Shown here one piece after another: positions 35,164 through 46,532 of a DNA stretch of 64,000 bases. The notes under the pieces were generated by a model. That model ran no database searches. It had not been told where the DNA came from and was given only the letters and a program-made list of their open reading frames with translations. The stretch is from Pseudomonas sp. MPC6 (GTDB lineage Bacteria; Pseudomonadota; Gammaproteobacteria; Pseudomonadales; Pseudomonadaceae), in NCBI RefSeq assembly GCF_006094435.1, contig NZ_CP034783.1, positions 5,483,001 to 5,547,000 on the forward strand, given 5' to 3'. The position numbers were made by a program, and so were the translations under genes. Position 1 is the stretch's first letter. The number at the start of each line of letters is the position of its first letter.

Positions 35164-38031
35164 ATGACTCAAGTAAATCCTGCCGTTGTAAACATAAGCA
35201 CCGCCAACGAATTCATCGCCCGCCACATCGGCCCGCGTGCAGGCGATGAGCAAGCCATGCTCAACAGCCTCGGTTTCGACTCCCTGGAAGCCCTGAGCGC
35301 CAGCGTCATTCCGGAAAGCATCAAAGGCACCAGCGTGCTCGGCATGGACGACGGCTTGAGCGAAGCCGACGCACTGGCGTTGATCAAATCCATCGCCGGC
35401 AAGAACCAGCTGTTCAAGACCTACATCGGCCAGGGCTACTACGGCACCCACACGCCGTCGCCGATCCTGCGCAACCTCCTGGAAAACCCGGCCTGGTACA
35501 CCGCCTACACCCCGTACCAGCCGGAGATTTCCCAGGGCCGTCTCGAAGCGCTGCTGAATTTCCAGACCCTGATCAGCGACCTGACCGGCCTGCCGATCGC
35601 CAACGCCTCGCTGCTGGATGAAGCCACCGCCGCCGCCGAAGCCATGACCTTCTGCAAACGCCTGAGCAAGAACAAGGGCAGCCACGCCTTCTTCGCCTCC
35701 GTGCATTGCCACCCGCAAACCCTCGACGTGCTGCGCACCCGTGCCGAGCCGCTGGGCATCGACGTGGTGGTCGGCGACGAACAAGCACTGACTGACGTGA
35801 CGCCGTTCTTCGGCGCCCTGCTGCAATACCCGGCGAGCAACGGCGATGTGTTCGACTATCGCGAGCTGACCGAGCGCTTCCACGCTGCCAACGCCTTGGT
35901 CGCCGTCGCCGCCGACCTGCTGGCCCTGACCCTGCTGACCCCGCCGGGCGAATTCGGCGCCGACGTGGCCATCGGCAGTGCGCAACGCTTCGGCGTGCCA
36001 TTGGGCTTCGGTGGCCCGCACGCGGCGTATTTTTCCACCAAGGATGCATTCAAGCGCGACATGCCGGGCCGTCTGGTCGGCGTCTCCGTGGACCGTTTCG
36101 GCAAGCCGGCCCTGCGCCTGGCGATGCAGACCCGCGAGCAGCATATCCGCCGCGAGAAAGCCACCAGCAACATCTGCACCGCCCAAGTGCTGTTGGCCAA
36201 CATCGCCAGCATGTACGCCGTCTATCACGGCCCGCAAGGCCTGACCCAGATCGCCAACCGCATTCATCACCTGACCGCGATTCTGGCCCAAGGCTTGAGC
36301 ACACTCGGTCTGGCTGTCGAGCAGGCAAGCTTCTTCGACACCCTGACGATCAAGACCGGCGCCAACACCGCCAAGCTGCACGACCAGGCGCGCGCCAGGC
36401 AGATCAACCTGCGCGTCGTCGACGCCGAGCGTCTGGGCCTGTCCCTCGACGAAACCACGTCGCAAGCTGACGTGGAAACCCTGTGGGCCCTGCTGGCCGA
36501 CGGCAAAACCCTGCCGGACTTCGCCACCCTCGCCGCCTCCGTGCAAAACACCCTCCCGGCCGCGCTGGTGCGCCAGTCGCCGATCCTCAGCCACCCGGTG
36601 TTCAACCGTTATCACTCGGAAACCGAGCTGATGCGCTACCTGCGCAAGCTCGCCGACAAGGACCTGGCGCTGGATCGCACCATGATCCCGCTGGGTTCCT
36701 GCACCATGAAACTCAACGCCGCCAGCGAAATGATCCCGGTGACCTGGGCCGAATTCGGCGCCCTGCACCCGTTCGCCCCGGCCGAGCAAAGCGCCGGTTA
36801 CCAGCAACTGACCGATGAGCTGGAAGCGATGCTCTGCGCCGCCACCGGTTACGACGCGATCTCGCTGCAGCCGAACGCCGGTTCCCAAGGTGAATATGCC
36901 GGCCTCCTGGCGATTCGTGCCTATCACCAGAGCCGTGGCGAAGATCGCCGCGACATCTGCCTGATCCCGTCGTCCGCCCACGGCACCAACCCGGCCACCG
37001 CCAACATGGCCGGCATGCGCGTGGTCGTGACCGCCTGCGATGCCCGCGGCAACGTCGACATCGAAGACCTGCGGGCCAAGGCCATCGAGCACCGCGAGCA
37101 TCTCGCGGCATTGATGATCACCTACCCCTCGACCCACGGCGTGTTCGAAGAAGGCATCCGCGAAATCTGCGGCATCATTCATGACAATGGCGGCCAGGTG
37201 TACATCGACGGCGCCAACATGAACGCGATGGTCGGCCTCTGCGCCCCGGGCAAGTTCGGCGGCGACGTGTCCCACCTGAACCTGCACAAGACCTTCTGCA
37301 TTCCCCACGGCGGTGGCGGCCCGGGTGTCGGCCCGATTGGCGTCAAGTCGCACTTGACCCCGTTCCTGCCGGGCCACGCCCAGATGGAACGCAAGCAAGG
37401 TGCGGTCTGCGCCGCCCCTTTCGGCAGCGCAAGCATTCTGCCGATCACCTGGATGTACATCCGCATGATGGGTGGTGCCGGCCTCAAGCGCGCCTCGCAG
37501 CTGGCGATCCTCAATGCCAACTACATTTCCCGTCGCCTCGAAGAGCACTACCCGGTCCTGTACACCGGCAGCAACGGTCTGGTGGCGCACGAATGCATCC
37601 TCGACCTGCGCCCGTTGAAAGACAGCAGCGGCATCAGCGTCGATGACGTCGCCAAGCGGCTGATCGACTTCGGTTTCCATGCCCCGACCATGTCCTTCCC
37701 GGTCGCCGGCACGCTGATGATCGAGCCGACCGAAAGCGAATCCAAGGAAGAACTGGACCGCTTCTGCGACGCCATGATCCGCATCCGCGAAGAAATCCGC
37801 GCGGTGGAAAACGGCACCCTGGACAAGGACGACAACCCACTGAAAAACGCCCCGCACACTGCCGCGGAACTGGTGGGCGAGTGGACGCACCCGTATAGCC
37901 GCGAGCAAGCGGTCTACCCGGTCGCGTCGCTGATCGAAGGCAAGTACTGGCCACCGGTCGGCCGGGTCGACAACGTGTTTGGTGATCGCAACCTGGTTTG
38001 CGCCTGCCCGTCGATCGAAAGCTACGCTTAA
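35164..38031 (+). CDS. gcvP: Glycine dehydrogenase (decarboxylating), P protein
   Basis: A 955-residue PLP enzyme, the fused P1+P2 form. It decarboxylates glycine and loads the aminomethyl group on lipoyl-GcvH. The N-terminal half has [15 protein letters not shown] and [18 protein letters not shown]. The C-terminal half has [15 protein letters not shown] near residue 515, [12 protein letters not shown] near 680, and the PLP Lys K709 in [18 protein letters not shown]. It begins 11 bases after gcvH. Full length and no disruption. Confidence 0.98.
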   Translation: MTQVNPAVVNISTANEFIARHIGPRAGDEQAMLNSLGFDSLEALSASVIPESIKGTSVLGMDDGLSEADALALIKSIAGKNQLFKTYIGQGYYGTHTPSPILRNLLENPAWYTAYTPYQPEISQGRLEALLNFQTLISDLTGLPIANASLLDEATAAAEAMTFCKRLSKNKGSHAFFASVHCHPQTLDVLRTRAEPLGIDVVVGDEQALTDVTPFFGALLQYPASNGDVFDYRELTERFHAANALVAVAADLLALTLLTPPGEFGADVAIGSAQRFGVPLGFGGPHAAYFSTKDAFKRDMPGRLVGVSVDRFGKPALRLAMQTREQHIRREKATSNICTAQVLLANIASMYAVYHGPQGLTQIANRIHHLTAILAQGLSTLGLAVEQASFFDTLTIKTGANTAKLHDQARARQINLRVVDAERLGLSLDETTSQADVETLWALLADGKTLPDFATLAASVQNTLPAALVRQSPILSHPVFNRYHSETELMRYLRKLADKDLALDRTMIPLGSCTMKLNAASEMIPVTWAEFGALHPFAPAEQSAGYQQLTDELEAMLCAATGYDAISLQPNAGSQGEYAGLLAIRAYHQSRGEDRRDICLIPSSAHGTNPATANMAGMRVVVTACDARGNVDIEDLRAKAIEHREHLAALMITYPSTHGVFEEGIREICGIIHDNGGQVYIDGANMNAMVGLCAPGKFGGDVSHLNLHKTFCIPHGGGGPGVGPIGVKSHLTPFLPGHAQMERKQGAVCAAPFGSASILPITWMYIRMMGGAGLKRASQLAILNANYISRRLEEHYPVLYTGSNGLVAHECILDLRPLKDSSGISVDDVAKRLIDFGFHAPTMSFPVAGTLMIEPTESESKEELDRFCDAMIRIREEIRAVENGTLDKDDNPLKNAPHTAAELVGEWTHPYSREQAVYPVASLIEGKYWPPVGRVDNVFGDRNLVCACPSIESYA

Positions 38032-38039
38032 ACGAATGA

Positions 38040-38061
38040 GGGGGCGGGTTCGCTCGCCCCC
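38040..38061. terminator. GC-rich hairpin after gcvP
   Basis: GGGGGCG and CGCCCCC pair around an 8-base loop right after the gcvP stop. There is no T-run, so it is more likely a processing or stability element than a true terminator. Confidence 0.4.
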
Positions 38062-38086
38062 CTGTTCAAGAACACCACAAAACCAC

Positions 38087-38176
38087 TGTAGGAGCTGGCT
38101 TGCCAGCGAAGACGGAAGATCAGCCGACACAAATGTTGCCTGACACACCGCCTTCGCTGGCAAGCCAGCTCCTACA
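38087..38176. repeat. REPIN between gcvP and sdaA
   Basis: A TGTAGGAGCTGGCTTGCCAG inverted pair in the place where P. aeruginosa carries glyA2. Confidence 0.9.
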
Positions 38177-38234
38177 AAATCGAATTTCACTCAAAGTTGA
38201 TGCTGACCCCATAACAAGAAACCGGAGAACAACC

Positions 38235-39611
<1,377 letters not shown>

Positions 39612-39649
39612 TGCTCACGCGCATCCGCACACTTTTTCAGGAGCTGAAT

Positions 39650-40774
39650 ATGTCCACCGAACCATTGCTGAAAACCCCGCTGCACGCACTGCACATCGAA
39701 CTCGGCGCACGCATGGTGCCGTTCGCCGGCTATGACATGCCGGTGCAATATCCACTGGGCGTGATGAAAGAACACCAGCACACCCGTGAGCAGGCCGGGC
39801 TGTTCGATGTCTCGCACATGGGCCAGATCCGCCTGACTGGCGCGAATGCCGCCAAAGCCCTGGAAACCCTGGTGCCGGTGGACATCATCGACCTGCCGGT
39901 GGGCATGCAGCGCTACGCGATGTTCACCAACGAGACCGGCGGCATTCTCGACGACCTGATGGTCGCCAACCTGGGTAACGACGAACTGTTCCTGGTGGTC
40001 AACGCGGCCTGCAAGGATCAGGACCTGGCGCATCTGCGACAGCACATCGGCGACCAGTGCACCATCGAGCCGCTGTTCGAAGAGCGTGCCCTGCTCGCGC
40101 TGCAAGGCCCGGCTGCCGTCACCGTGCTCGCACGCCTGGCGCCGGAAGTGGCGAAGATGACCTTCATGCAGTTTGCCCGCGTGCAACTGCTGGGCGCGGA
40201 TTGCTTTGTCAGCCGTTCGGGCTACACCGGTGAAGACGGGTTCGAAATCTCCGTCCCGGCCGCCAGCGCCGAAGCCCTGGCTCGCGCCCTGCTGGCCGAA
40301 CCCGAAGTGGCGGCCATCGGCCTTGGCGCTCGCGATTCCCTGCGCCTGGAAGCCGGCCTGTGCCTCTACGGCCACGACATGAACACCCAGACCTCCCCGA
40401 TCGAAGCCAGCCTGCTGTGGGCCATCTCCAAACCTCGGCGTGCCGACGGTGCGCGGGCCGGTGGATTCCCTGGCGCTGAAAGCGTATTCGCCCATCAGCA
40501 AGCCGGTGTCAGCCGCAAGCGTGTTGGCCTGTTGCCTCAGGAACGCACGCCAGTGCGCGAAGGGGCCGAGATCGTCAACGAGGCAGGCGACATCATCGGT
40601 ACCGTTTGCAGCGGCGGTTTCGGTCCGACCCTGGGTGGCCCGCTGGCCATGGGTTATCTCGACACGGCCTACACCGCGCTCGACACCCCGGTATGGGCGA
40701 TCGTACGTGGGAAAAAAGTGCCTTTGCTTGTAAGCAAATTGCCATTTGTTCCACAACGCTACTACCGTGGCTGA
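39650..40774 (+). CDS. gcvT: Glycine cleavage system T protein (aminomethyltransferase)
   Basis: A 374-residue folate-dependent enzyme that releases ammonia from aminomethyl-lipoyl-GcvH and forms methylene-tetrahydrofolate. Landmarks are [18 protein letters not shown] near residue 16, [15 protein letters not shown] near 48 with the catalytic Asp, [16 protein letters not shown] near 190, and [17 protein letters not shown] near 230. AGGAG lies 8 bases before the ATG at 39650. It is the last gene of the operon, 38 bases after sdaA. Confidence 0.97.
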   Translation: MSTEPLLKTPLHALHIELGARMVPFAGYDMPVQYPLGVMKEHQHTREQAGLFDVSHMGQIRLTGANAAKALETLVPVDIIDLPVGMQRYAMFTNETGGILDDLMVANLGNDELFLVVNAACKDQDLAHLRQHIGDQCTIEPLFEERALLALQGPAAVTVLARLAPEVAKMTFMQFARVQLLGADCFVSRSGYTGEDGFEISVPAASAEALARALLAEPEVAAIGLGARDSLRLEAGLCLYGHDMNTQTSPIEASLLWAISKPRRADGARAGGFPGAESVFAHQQAGVSRKRVGLLPQERTPVREGAEIVNEAGDIIGTVCSGGFGPTLGGPLAMGYLDTAYTALDTPVWAIVRGKKVPLLVSKLPFVPQRYYRG

Positions 40775-41178
40775 TTGACTGTTTCTATAAGTAACGCGAT
40801 TGCGTTAACAGTGCACTAATGTGTAACGCAATCGCCATAAAACAGTGCATGCCGCCCGCTCTAAGCTTCGTTTATGAACCTTGCTTATAACGATTGAAAA
40901 CAACTGAACAACGCCAACGCATAAGCCCGCACTAGTTGCGGCCTATGCGCGCCGACGCCAGCAAATCCGGGGTGTGCACAGGGCTTGTTTTTTCTCCCGT
41001 AGTTGGCGTAGAGTTTGTTCACTGTGTTTGCATGGGTCGCTTGGAATCGTGACCTGGGCAGTAGCCTACAAGTTAGCTACATCCCGTTCGACGTCTTCTT
41101 ACTCTCCTGCAACCAGCCCCAGTACTCTTTCATGAGAAGGAGACTGTCATTAATTTTTTGCGTCAAAGGAAATAAGAA
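40775..41178 (+). other. Intergenic region between gcvT and the cold-shock gene
   Basis: A 404-base stretch without a gene. It holds the 12-base inverted repeat at 40796-40835 and then a long region, about 200 bases, likely to contain the promoter and the extended 5' leader of the cold-shock mRNA. I could not place a promoter with confidence. Confidence 0.5.
40796..40835. promoter_or_regulatory. 12-base perfect inverted repeat after gcvT
   Basis: GCGATTGCGTTA (40796-40807) and TAACGCAATCGC (40824-40835) surround a 16-base loop. The left arm with four bases of flank is itself a palindrome (TAACGC-GATT-GCGTTA). No T-run follows. It may be an mRNA end structure or an operator. Confidence 0.6.
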
Positions 41179-41391
41179 ATGTCCCAACGTCAGAGCGGTA
41201 CCGTCAAGTGGTTTAACGACGAGAAGGGTTTTGGTTTTATCACTCCTGAAAGCGGTCCGGATCTGTTCGTGCATTTCCGCGCTATCCAGGGCAACGGCTT
41301 CAAGAGCCTGAAAGAAGGCCAGAAAGTGACTTTCGTCGCCGTGCAAGGCCAGAAAGGCATGCAGGCTGACGAGGTACAGGCAGAAGCCTAA
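41179..41391 (+). CDS. CspA-family cold-shock protein
   Basis: A 70-residue single cold-shock domain with RNP1 KGFGFITP near residue 16 and RNP2 DLFVHF near 30. It binds single-stranded RNA/DNA and acts as an RNA chaperone. The start has AAAGGAAA 9 bases upstream. The long untranslated leader is typical of cold-inducible csp mRNAs. A strong terminator follows 12 bases after the stop. Whether this member is cold-induced or constitutive cannot be told. Confidence 0.96.
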   Translation: MSQRQSGTVKWFNDEKGFGFITPESGPDLFVHFRAIQGNGFKSLKEGQKVTFVAVQGQKGMQADEVQAEA

Positions 41392-41403
41392 CCTTCTGTT
41401 ACG

Positions 41404-41438
41404 AAAAAGCCCCTGATGGTGACATCAGGGGCTTTTTT
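41404..41438 (+). terminator. Rho-independent terminator of the cold-shock gene
   Basis: AAGCCCCTGATG pairs with CATCAGGGGCTT around a GTGA loop, followed by a T-run. The A-run on the other side makes it potentially bidirectional. Confidence 0.93.
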
Positions 41439-41488
41439 GTGCGCATAAATCCGTAAAATGGCTTCTTTTTTCCGCCGAGAGCCCTGCC

Positions 41489-41977
41489 ATGTCGAAACAC
41501 CTGCTCAAACCCCAGGGCGAGTTTCCCGCCGCTGGCCTGGGGCGTCGCCTGGCAGCGATGTTTTATGATTTCCTGTTGTGTACCGCCCTGCTCATCGTCA
41601 CCAGCGGCATTTACAAGATCATCCAGATGGCGATCATCGGCGAAGACAAAATGCGCGCCCTGACCGAAGCCGGCGCGCTGGACGGTGACCCGTTGCTGTC
41701 GACGCTGCTGCTGTTCGTGCTGTTCGGTTTCTTCGCCAAGTTCTGGACCTGGTCCGGCCAGACCCTGGGCATGCAGGTCTGGGGCATTCGCGTGCAGAAC
41801 GCCGACGGCACATCCATCAGCCTGTGGCAGGCGCTGTTGCGCTTTGTGGTGTCGATCGGGTCTTGGCTGTGCGTGGGCCTGGGGTTTCTTTGGCCGCTGT
41901 TTGATAAACAGAAGCGCAGCTGGCATGACATGTATTCCGATACCCAGCTCGTTCGTATTCCGAAGAAGACCAAGTAA
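41489..41977 (+). CDS. RDD family membrane protein
   Basis: A 162-residue inner-membrane protein with the RDD signature: GLGRRLAAMFYDFLLCTALL near residue 15, GQTLGMQVWGIRV near 92, and DKQKRSWHDMYSDTQLV near 138. Three to four membrane helices are visible. The family function is poorly defined; some members affect ion homeostasis. It is monocistronic, followed by a REP-derived hairpin with a T-run. Confidence 0.9.
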   Translation: MSKHLLKPQGEFPAAGLGRRLAAMFYDFLLCTALLIVTSGIYKIIQMAIIGEDKMRALTEAGALDGDPLLSTLLLFVLFGFFAKFWTWSGQTLGMQVWGIRVQNADGTSISLWQALLRFVVSIGSWLCVGLGFLWPLFDKQKRSWHDMYSDTQLVRIPKKTK

Positions 41978-41996
41978 TTCAGCCATACGAAAACCA

Positions 41997-42028
41997 CTGT
42001 GGGAGCAAGCTCGCTCCCACAGTTTTTT
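41997..42028 (+). terminator. REP-derived terminator of the RDD gene
   Basis: CTGTGGGAGC and GCTCCCACAG surround AAGCTC, immediately followed by six T. This is a compact REP with the tail of an intrinsic terminator. Confidence 0.75.
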
Positions 42029-42045
42029 GCGCTAGATGATCGATC

Positions 42046-43104
42046 TCAGGCGTTACCGGCCAATTTCATCCGCGCCGCCTGGGTAAAGTCGAGCATCCGC
42101 TTCAACGGCCGAATCGCCTGCGGAATCAACGCCGGATCGACAAAGATCTCATTCGTCCCCTCCTTCAAGCTCTTCAGCGTGCGCTCAAGGGTATTCATCG
42201 CCATCCACGGGCAATGTGCGCAGCTGCGGCACGCTGCGCCGTTACCGGCCGTTGGCGCCTCGATGAAGACCTTGTCCGGGCACAGCTGCTGCATCTTGTA
42301 GAAGATACCGCGGTCGGTGGCGACGATCAGCGTCTTGTTCGGCAGGCTTTGCGCCGCAGCGATCAACTGGCTGGTGGAACCGACGGCATCCGCCAGTTCG
42401 ATCACCGCCGTCGGCGACTCCGGATGCACCAGGATCGCGGCATCGGGGTACAGCGCCTTCATGTCTTCGAGCTGCTTGGACTTGAACTCTTCGTGAACGA
42501 TGCAGGCACCGTCCCACAGCAACATGTCCGCACCGGTCTGGCGCTGGATGTAGGTGCCCAAATGCTTGTCCGGCCCCCAGATGATCGTTTCGCCGTTATC
42601 CATCAGGCTCTCGACGATCTCCAGCGCGCAGCTGGACGTCACCACCCAGTCCGCCCGCGCCTTGACCGCCGCCGAGGTGTTGGCATACACCACCACCGTG
42701 CGTTCCGGGTGCTGATCGCAGAACGCCGAGAACTCGTCCACCGGGCAACCCAGGTCCAGGGAGCAGGTGGCCTCCAGGGTCGGCATCAGCACGCGTTTTT
42801 CAGGATTGAGAATCTTGGCCGTCTCGCCCATGAACTTCACACCGGCGACCACCACGGTCTTGGCCGGATGAGCATTGCCGAAGCGGGCCATCTCCAGCGA
42901 GTCGGAGACGCAGCCACCGGTTTCTTCGGCCAGGGCCTGAATCACCGGATCGCAATAGAAATGCGCAACCAGCACCGCGTCCTGAGCCTTGAGCTCGGCA
43001 GCAATGGCGGTGCGATAGTAAGCCTCTTCTTCGGCCGTCAGCGGTTTGGGCTGCTTGGCGTCGAGGTGGGCTTGAACCAGTAGGCGTTCGGAAATCTGCG
43101 TCAT
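42046..43104 (-). CDS. nadA: Quinolinate synthase
   Basis: A 352-residue 4Fe-4S enzyme that condenses iminoaspartate with dihydroxyacetone phosphate to quinolinate for NAD synthesis. Cluster cysteines are seen in [13 protein letters not shown] near residue 115, [11 protein letters not shown] near 157, and [13 protein letters not shown] near 300. The N-terminal [14 protein letters not shown] and C-terminal NEIFVDPAL are typical. It is transcribed alone, convergent with the RDD gene. Confidence 0.97.
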   Translation of the reverse strand: MTQISERLLVQAHLDAKQPKPLTAEEEAYYRTAIAAELKAQDAVLVAHFYCDPVIQALAEETGGCVSDSLEMARFGNAHPAKTVVVAGVKFMGETAKILNPEKRVLMPTLEATCSLDLGCPVDEFSAFCDQHPERTVVVYANTSAAVKARADWVVTSSCALEIVESLMDNGETIIWGPDKHLGTYIQRQTGADMLLWDGACIVHEEFKSKQLEDMKALYPDAAILVHPESPTAVIELADAVGSTSQLIAAAQSLPNKTLIVATDRGIFYKMQQLCPDKVFIEAPTAGNGAACRSCAHCPWMAMNTLERTLKSLKEGTNEIFVDPALIPQAIRPLKRMLDFTQAARMKLAGNA

Positions 43105-43475
43105 GTTCGCAAGACCTGCAGGCGCTTTCGCGCGAAAGTCGAGTATACACCCGGCTCCGGACCCTTCAGGGTACCGCCGGGAAAGTGAGTATCGTCAGGC
43201 ACGGACAACGTTGAAGCTGCGCAAGGCTACAGAATATCCCCTTGATGCAAAAGATGATTTTGACCTGTGTGATGAGCAGCAGCCCAGGACCGGACCGAAT
43301 TCAAATCGCAGGCAAAAAAATCAACAAATCCTCACTTGCGCGGGCCGGCGGGAGCACTGACTTACTACCCTGGGAAACCTCCTACAAAATAAACAGATGC
43401 CAGACACGTATCGCGCGCAGAAAATGAATGGTGAACTGTGCCATTCCCCTTTTCCACATGCGAGACTTCTTCGAC
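43105..43475. other. Intergenic region between nadA and the MFS gene
   Basis: A 371-base region containing the nadA promoter area and, at 43303-43346, one copy of the direct repeat found again beside tRNA-Lys. No other gene is visible. Confidence 0.5.
43303..43346. repeat. Direct repeat, left copy, flanking the MFS gene
   Basis: A 44-base sequence beginning AAATCGCAGGCAAAAAAA and ending CACTTGCGCGGGCC. It matches the block at 44813-44858 at about 40 of 46 aligned positions, in the same orientation. Confidence 0.8.
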
Positions 43476-44756
43476 ATGAGCAATGAGAATACAGGCTCTT
43501 GCTCCAAGGCCGACCAAGAAGTCAATCACACGTTTTGGTATCTGTTTCTGACCATATTCATCCCCTTTGGCCTCGGGCATTTTGTGTCCTACCTGTTTCG
43601 TACGGTCAACGCCTTGATCTATGTGGATCTGGAACGGGAACTGCACCTGTCCGCCAACAGCATGGGCCTGCTGACGGGTGTGTATTTTCTGACTTTCGCC
43701 GCGGCGCAGATTCCCTTGGGCGTCCTGCTCGACCGCTACGGTCCGCGCAGCGTGCAAGCCCCCATGCTGTTGTTTGCGGTGATGGGCTCGCTGATTTTCA
43801 GCTTCGCCCATACGGAACTGGGCCTGATCATTGGTCGCGGTCTGATAGGCCTGGGTGTTGCCGGCTCCCTGATGAGTGCGATCAAGGCGTGCGCCATCTG
43901 GCTGCCTGTCGAACGCCTGCCGCTGAGTACGGCATGCCTGTTATCGGTAGGGGGCTTGGGCGCCATGGCGTCCACCACGCCGTTGCATGAGCTGCTCAAG
44001 TGGATCTCTTGGCGTGAAGCATTCCTGATTCTGGCGTTGTTGACTTTGCTCGTCTGCGTAGTCATTCATCTGAGCGTGCCACGCACCTACAAGCCCAAAC
44101 ACACCACGCTCGCTGAAATGACCAAGGCCGTGGGAACGCTTTACTTCTCGTGGGTATTCTGGCGACTGGCGTTGTACTCGGTATTCGCCCATGCGATCTA
44201 TATGTCGGTACTGTCGCTGTGGATGGGACCGTGGCTACGCGATGTCGCCCGGTTGAACGAGTCCAGCATGGCCAATACCTTGCTCTGGGGCACCGTGGCG
44301 ATGGTGGCAGGCTCGCTGGCCTTCGGCTCGATCACCGACTTCCTGCGGCGCTTTGGTGTGCAGCCGATCATGGTGTGCGGTGCCGGGGTTTCAATCTTCA
44401 TCGTATTTCAATCACTGATGATCAGCGGACTACCGGTATCGCCGTTACTGATCGCCATGGGGTTCAGTTTCTTCGGTACCTCCACCACCATGAACTACGC
44501 AATCGTGGCTCAGTCGGTATCCCCTGAACTGGCCGGGCGAGTCAGTTCGTCGTTCAACCTGGTCGTGTTCGTGCTGGCGTTTGTCTTGCAATGGTTGATG
44601 GGAGAAATTCTGAACCTGTGGCCAGCAGCCGGGCAAGGGTATCCCGTGGAGGCTTATCAGTGGTCGATGGGGGTAATGATTGCGTTGCAGGTACCGGGAG
44701 TGATGTTGTGGCTGAGCTTTAAACCGTGGGAATTGAAAACCGCGGCGACCAGGTAA
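43476..44756 (+). CDS. Major facilitator superfamily transporter
   Basis: A 426-residue MFS permease with twelve predicted helices. The loop 2-3 motif GVLLDRYGPRSVQ near residue 85 is the MFS signature, and ITDFLRRFG near 285 is the counterpart in the second half. It begins MSNENTGSCSKADQEVNHTFWYLF; a longer frame starts at 43428 with no better SD. No regulator or enzyme is next to it, so the substrate is unknown. It sits between two direct repeats in the slot between nadA and tRNA-Lys and may be a horizontally gained gene. Confidence 0.85.
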   Translation: MSNENTGSCSKADQEVNHTFWYLFLTIFIPFGLGHFVSYLFRTVNALIYVDLERELHLSANSMGLLTGVYFLTFAAAQIPLGVLLDRYGPRSVQAPMLLFAVMGSLIFSFAHTELGLIIGRGLIGLGVAGSLMSAIKACAIWLPVERLPLSTACLLSVGGLGAMASTTPLHELLKWISWREAFLILALLTLLVCVVIHLSVPRTYKPKHTTLAEMTKAVGTLYFSWVFWRLALYSVFAHAIYMSVLSLWMGPWLRDVARLNESSMANTLLWGTVAMVAGSLAFGSITDFLRRFGVQPIMVCGAGVSIFIVFQSLMISGLPVSPLLIAMGFSFFGTSTTMNYAIVAQSVSPELAGRVSSSFNLVVFVLAFVLQWLMGEILNLWPAAGQGYPVEAYQWSMGVMIALQVPGVMLWLSFKPWELKTAATR

Positions 44757-44812
44757 ACCAAGCAACCACTACTTCCTTAGCTAAAGCCCTATCCTCCAGG
44801 CCTGCCAGCACT

Positions 44813-44858
44813 AAATCGCAGGCAAAAAAAAATCCGGAAATCCTCACTTGCGTGGGCC
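44813..44858. repeat. Direct repeat, right copy, flanking the MFS gene
   Basis: 46 bases, partner of 43303-43346. It starts 29 bases beyond the 3' end of tRNA-Lys, in what would be the tRNA trailer. Confidence 0.8.
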
Positions 44859-44886
44859 TTCCAGACTTTTAAAACTGCTACAAAAA

Positions 44887-44962
44887 TGGTGGGTCGTGTG
44901 GGATTCGAACCTACGACCAATTGGTTAAAAGCCAACTGCTCTACCAACTGAGCTAACGACCC
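44887..44962 (-). tRNA. tRNA-Lys (anticodon TTT)
   Basis: A 76-base gene read on the minus strand: GGGTCGTTAGCTCAG start, anticodon loop CTTTTAA, T-loop GGTTCGAATCC, acceptor CGACCC, and encoded CCA. The 7-base acceptor stem pairs fully. It lies downstream of queC, as in P. aeruginosa, where this tRNA-Lys is a known genomic-island attachment site. Confidence 0.97.
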
Positions 44963-45025
44963 GCTGTGTGGTGGCGCGTATAATACTGATTTTTAAGGAC
45001 TATTCAACACCTAATTTGAAATAAA

Positions 45026-45718
45026 TCAAAAATAAGGGGTTGGGTCGCTGATTCCGGCCGCTGCAAAGCCTTCTGCACGCAGTCGGCAGCTGTCGCATTT
45101 GCCGCATGCACGGCCGTTATCGTCGGCCTGATAGCAGGAAACGGTCAGGCCGTAATCGACGCCCAGCTTTACGCCGGCCTGGACGATCTGTGCCTTGCTC
45201 AAGTTCTGCAGGGGCGCCTGGATACGGAAACCCTTCCCTTCTACGCCGGCCTTGGTCGCCAGGTTGGCCATGCGTTCGAAGGACTCGATGAACTCGGGAC
45301 GGCAGTCCGGGTAACCGGAGTAATCCACGGCGTTCACACCAATAAAGATGTCACGCGCGCCAAGCACTTCAGCCCAGCCCAACGCCAGCGACAGGAATAC
45401 CGTGTTGCGCGCCGGCACGTAAGTGACTGGAATGCCTTCCCCCAGCGCCTCCGGAATGTCGATGCTGCTGTCAGTCAGTGCCGAGCCGCCCATACCGTTC
45501 AGGTTGAGGCCGATCACCTTGTGCTCGACCACACCCAGGTCACGGGCAACGCGTGCTGCGGCGTGCAATTCTGCTTGAGACCGCTGACCGTAGTCGAAGC
45601 TCATGGTGTAGCAGCTGTAGCCTTCGGCGCGGGCCATGGCCACGACCGTCGCGGAATCGAGGCCGCCGGACAGCAGGATGACCGCACGTTTTTCAGAAGA
45701 ATCAAGATGTTCAGTCAT
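45026..45718 (-). CDS. queC: 7-cyano-7-deazaguanine (preQ0) synthase
   Basis: A 230-residue ATP-dependent enzyme that converts carboxydeazaguanine to preQ0 in queuosine synthesis. The PP-loop [15 protein letters not shown] is near residue 13, [18 protein letters not shown] near 105, and the zinc site [14 protein letters not shown] near 205 has the preceding Cys in [14 protein letters not shown]. The start at 45718 overlaps the end of queE (the queE TGA is followed at once by the ATG region), giving the normal length; the longer frame lies inside queE. Confidence 0.97.
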   Translation of the reverse strand: MTEHLDSSEKRAVILLSGGLDSATVVAMARAEGYSCYTMSFDYGQRSQAELHAAARVARDLGVVEHKVIGLNLNGMGGSALTDSSIDIPEALGEGIPVTYVPARNTVFLSLALGWAEVLGARDIFIGVNAVDYSGYPDCRPEFIESFERMANLATKAGVEGKGFRIQAPLQNLSKAQIVQAGVKLGVDYGLTVSCYQADDNGRACGKCDSCRLRAEGFAAAGISDPTPYF

Positions 45719-45719
45719 T

Positions 45720-46367
45720 TCAGCGCCCCGGCTCGTCATTCCAAAGATATTTATGCAGCTGCAATTGCAGGCGCACTGGCAGGTTGTCCGCCACCACCCA
45801 GTCCGCCAGGTCCCGAGCATTCAGGTCGTGATGACTCGGCGAGAACAGTACTTCGCCGGCACGCCGGTCCAGACCGTACTGGATCAGCTTGGACACGGCC
45901 CAGTCATAGTCTTCCCGCGAGCAGATGACAAACTTCACCTGATCGTTGGGCGTCAGCAGCTCGATGTTCTCGTAGCGGTTGCGGTGTGCTTCTTTCGAGC
46001 CCGGGGTTTTCAGGTCGACGACGCGACTGACCCGGGAATCTACTGCCGAGATGTCCAGGGCACCACTGGTTTCCAGCGACACTTCGTAACCGGCGTCACA
46101 CAACTGCTTGAGCAATGGGATGGCATTGGGTTGCGCCAACGGTTCGCCACCGGTGACACACACATAACGCGGACGGAAGCCGGCCACTTGCTCGAGGATG
46201 TCGTCGAGGGTGCGAACCGTGCCGCCACTGAAGGCGTAGGCACTGTCGCAGTATTGGCAACGCAATGGGCAACCGGTCAGGCGCACAAAAACAGTGGGCA
46301 GCCCGGCAGTCCGCGTTTCACCCTGCAACGAGTAAAATACTTCGGTAATTCTCAATGTGTCTTGCAT
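45720..46367 (-). CDS. queE: 7-carboxy-7-deazaguanine synthase (radical SAM)
   Basis: A 215-residue radical SAM enzyme that forms the deazaguanine ring from carboxy-tetrahydropterin. The cluster motif is [10 protein letters not shown] near residue 33, with SLQGE before it and [10 protein letters not shown] near 75. It ends with [11 protein letters not shown]. The start at 46367 ([15 protein letters not shown]) is preferred over 46376. It is coupled to queC and lies downstream of cpoB, past a terminator, so it may have its own promoter. Confidence 0.96.
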   Translation of the reverse strand: MQDTLRITEVFYSLQGETRTAGLPTVFVRLTGCPLRCQYCDSAYAFSGGTVRTLDDILEQVAGFRPRYVCVTGGEPLAQPNAIPLLKQLCDAGYEVSLETSGALDISAVDSRVSRVVDLKTPGSKEAHRNRYENIELLTPNDQVKFVICSREDYDWAVSKLIQYGLDRRAGEVLFSPSHHDLNARDLADWVVADNLPVRLQLQLHKYLWNDEPGR

Positions 46368-46484
46368 AGTCGCCACGGGCAGGACAGCTAAACAGGCTGT
46401 CTGCCTCCGTCAGGCACTTGAAGGAACCCCGCCAACGCGCAGATCCCAAAAAGCGTGTTTCATAAAAAGGGCGTGAATTCTAAC

Positions 46485-46515
46485 GAAAAAACCCGCGACA
46501 AGCGCGGGTTTCTTC
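46485..46515 (-). terminator. Terminator of the tol-pal operon
   Basis: AACCCGCGC pairs with GCGGGTT on the minus strand, followed by six T (A at 46485-46490). It lies 18 bases after the cpoB stop. Confidence 0.9.
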
Positions 46516-46532
46516 GAAACAGGTCAACAACC

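Noticed and set aside
35116..38190. A 1024-codon open frame antisense to gcvP
   Set aside because: It mirrors gcvP, whose GC-rich third positions keep the opposite strand open. It matches no family, and its ends run into a REPIN and gcvH.
38100..38234. N-terminal extension of sdaA
   Set aside because: The frame runs through a REPIN. The true start has an SD and matches the family N-terminus. The same applies to gtsB, ruvC and mgsA.
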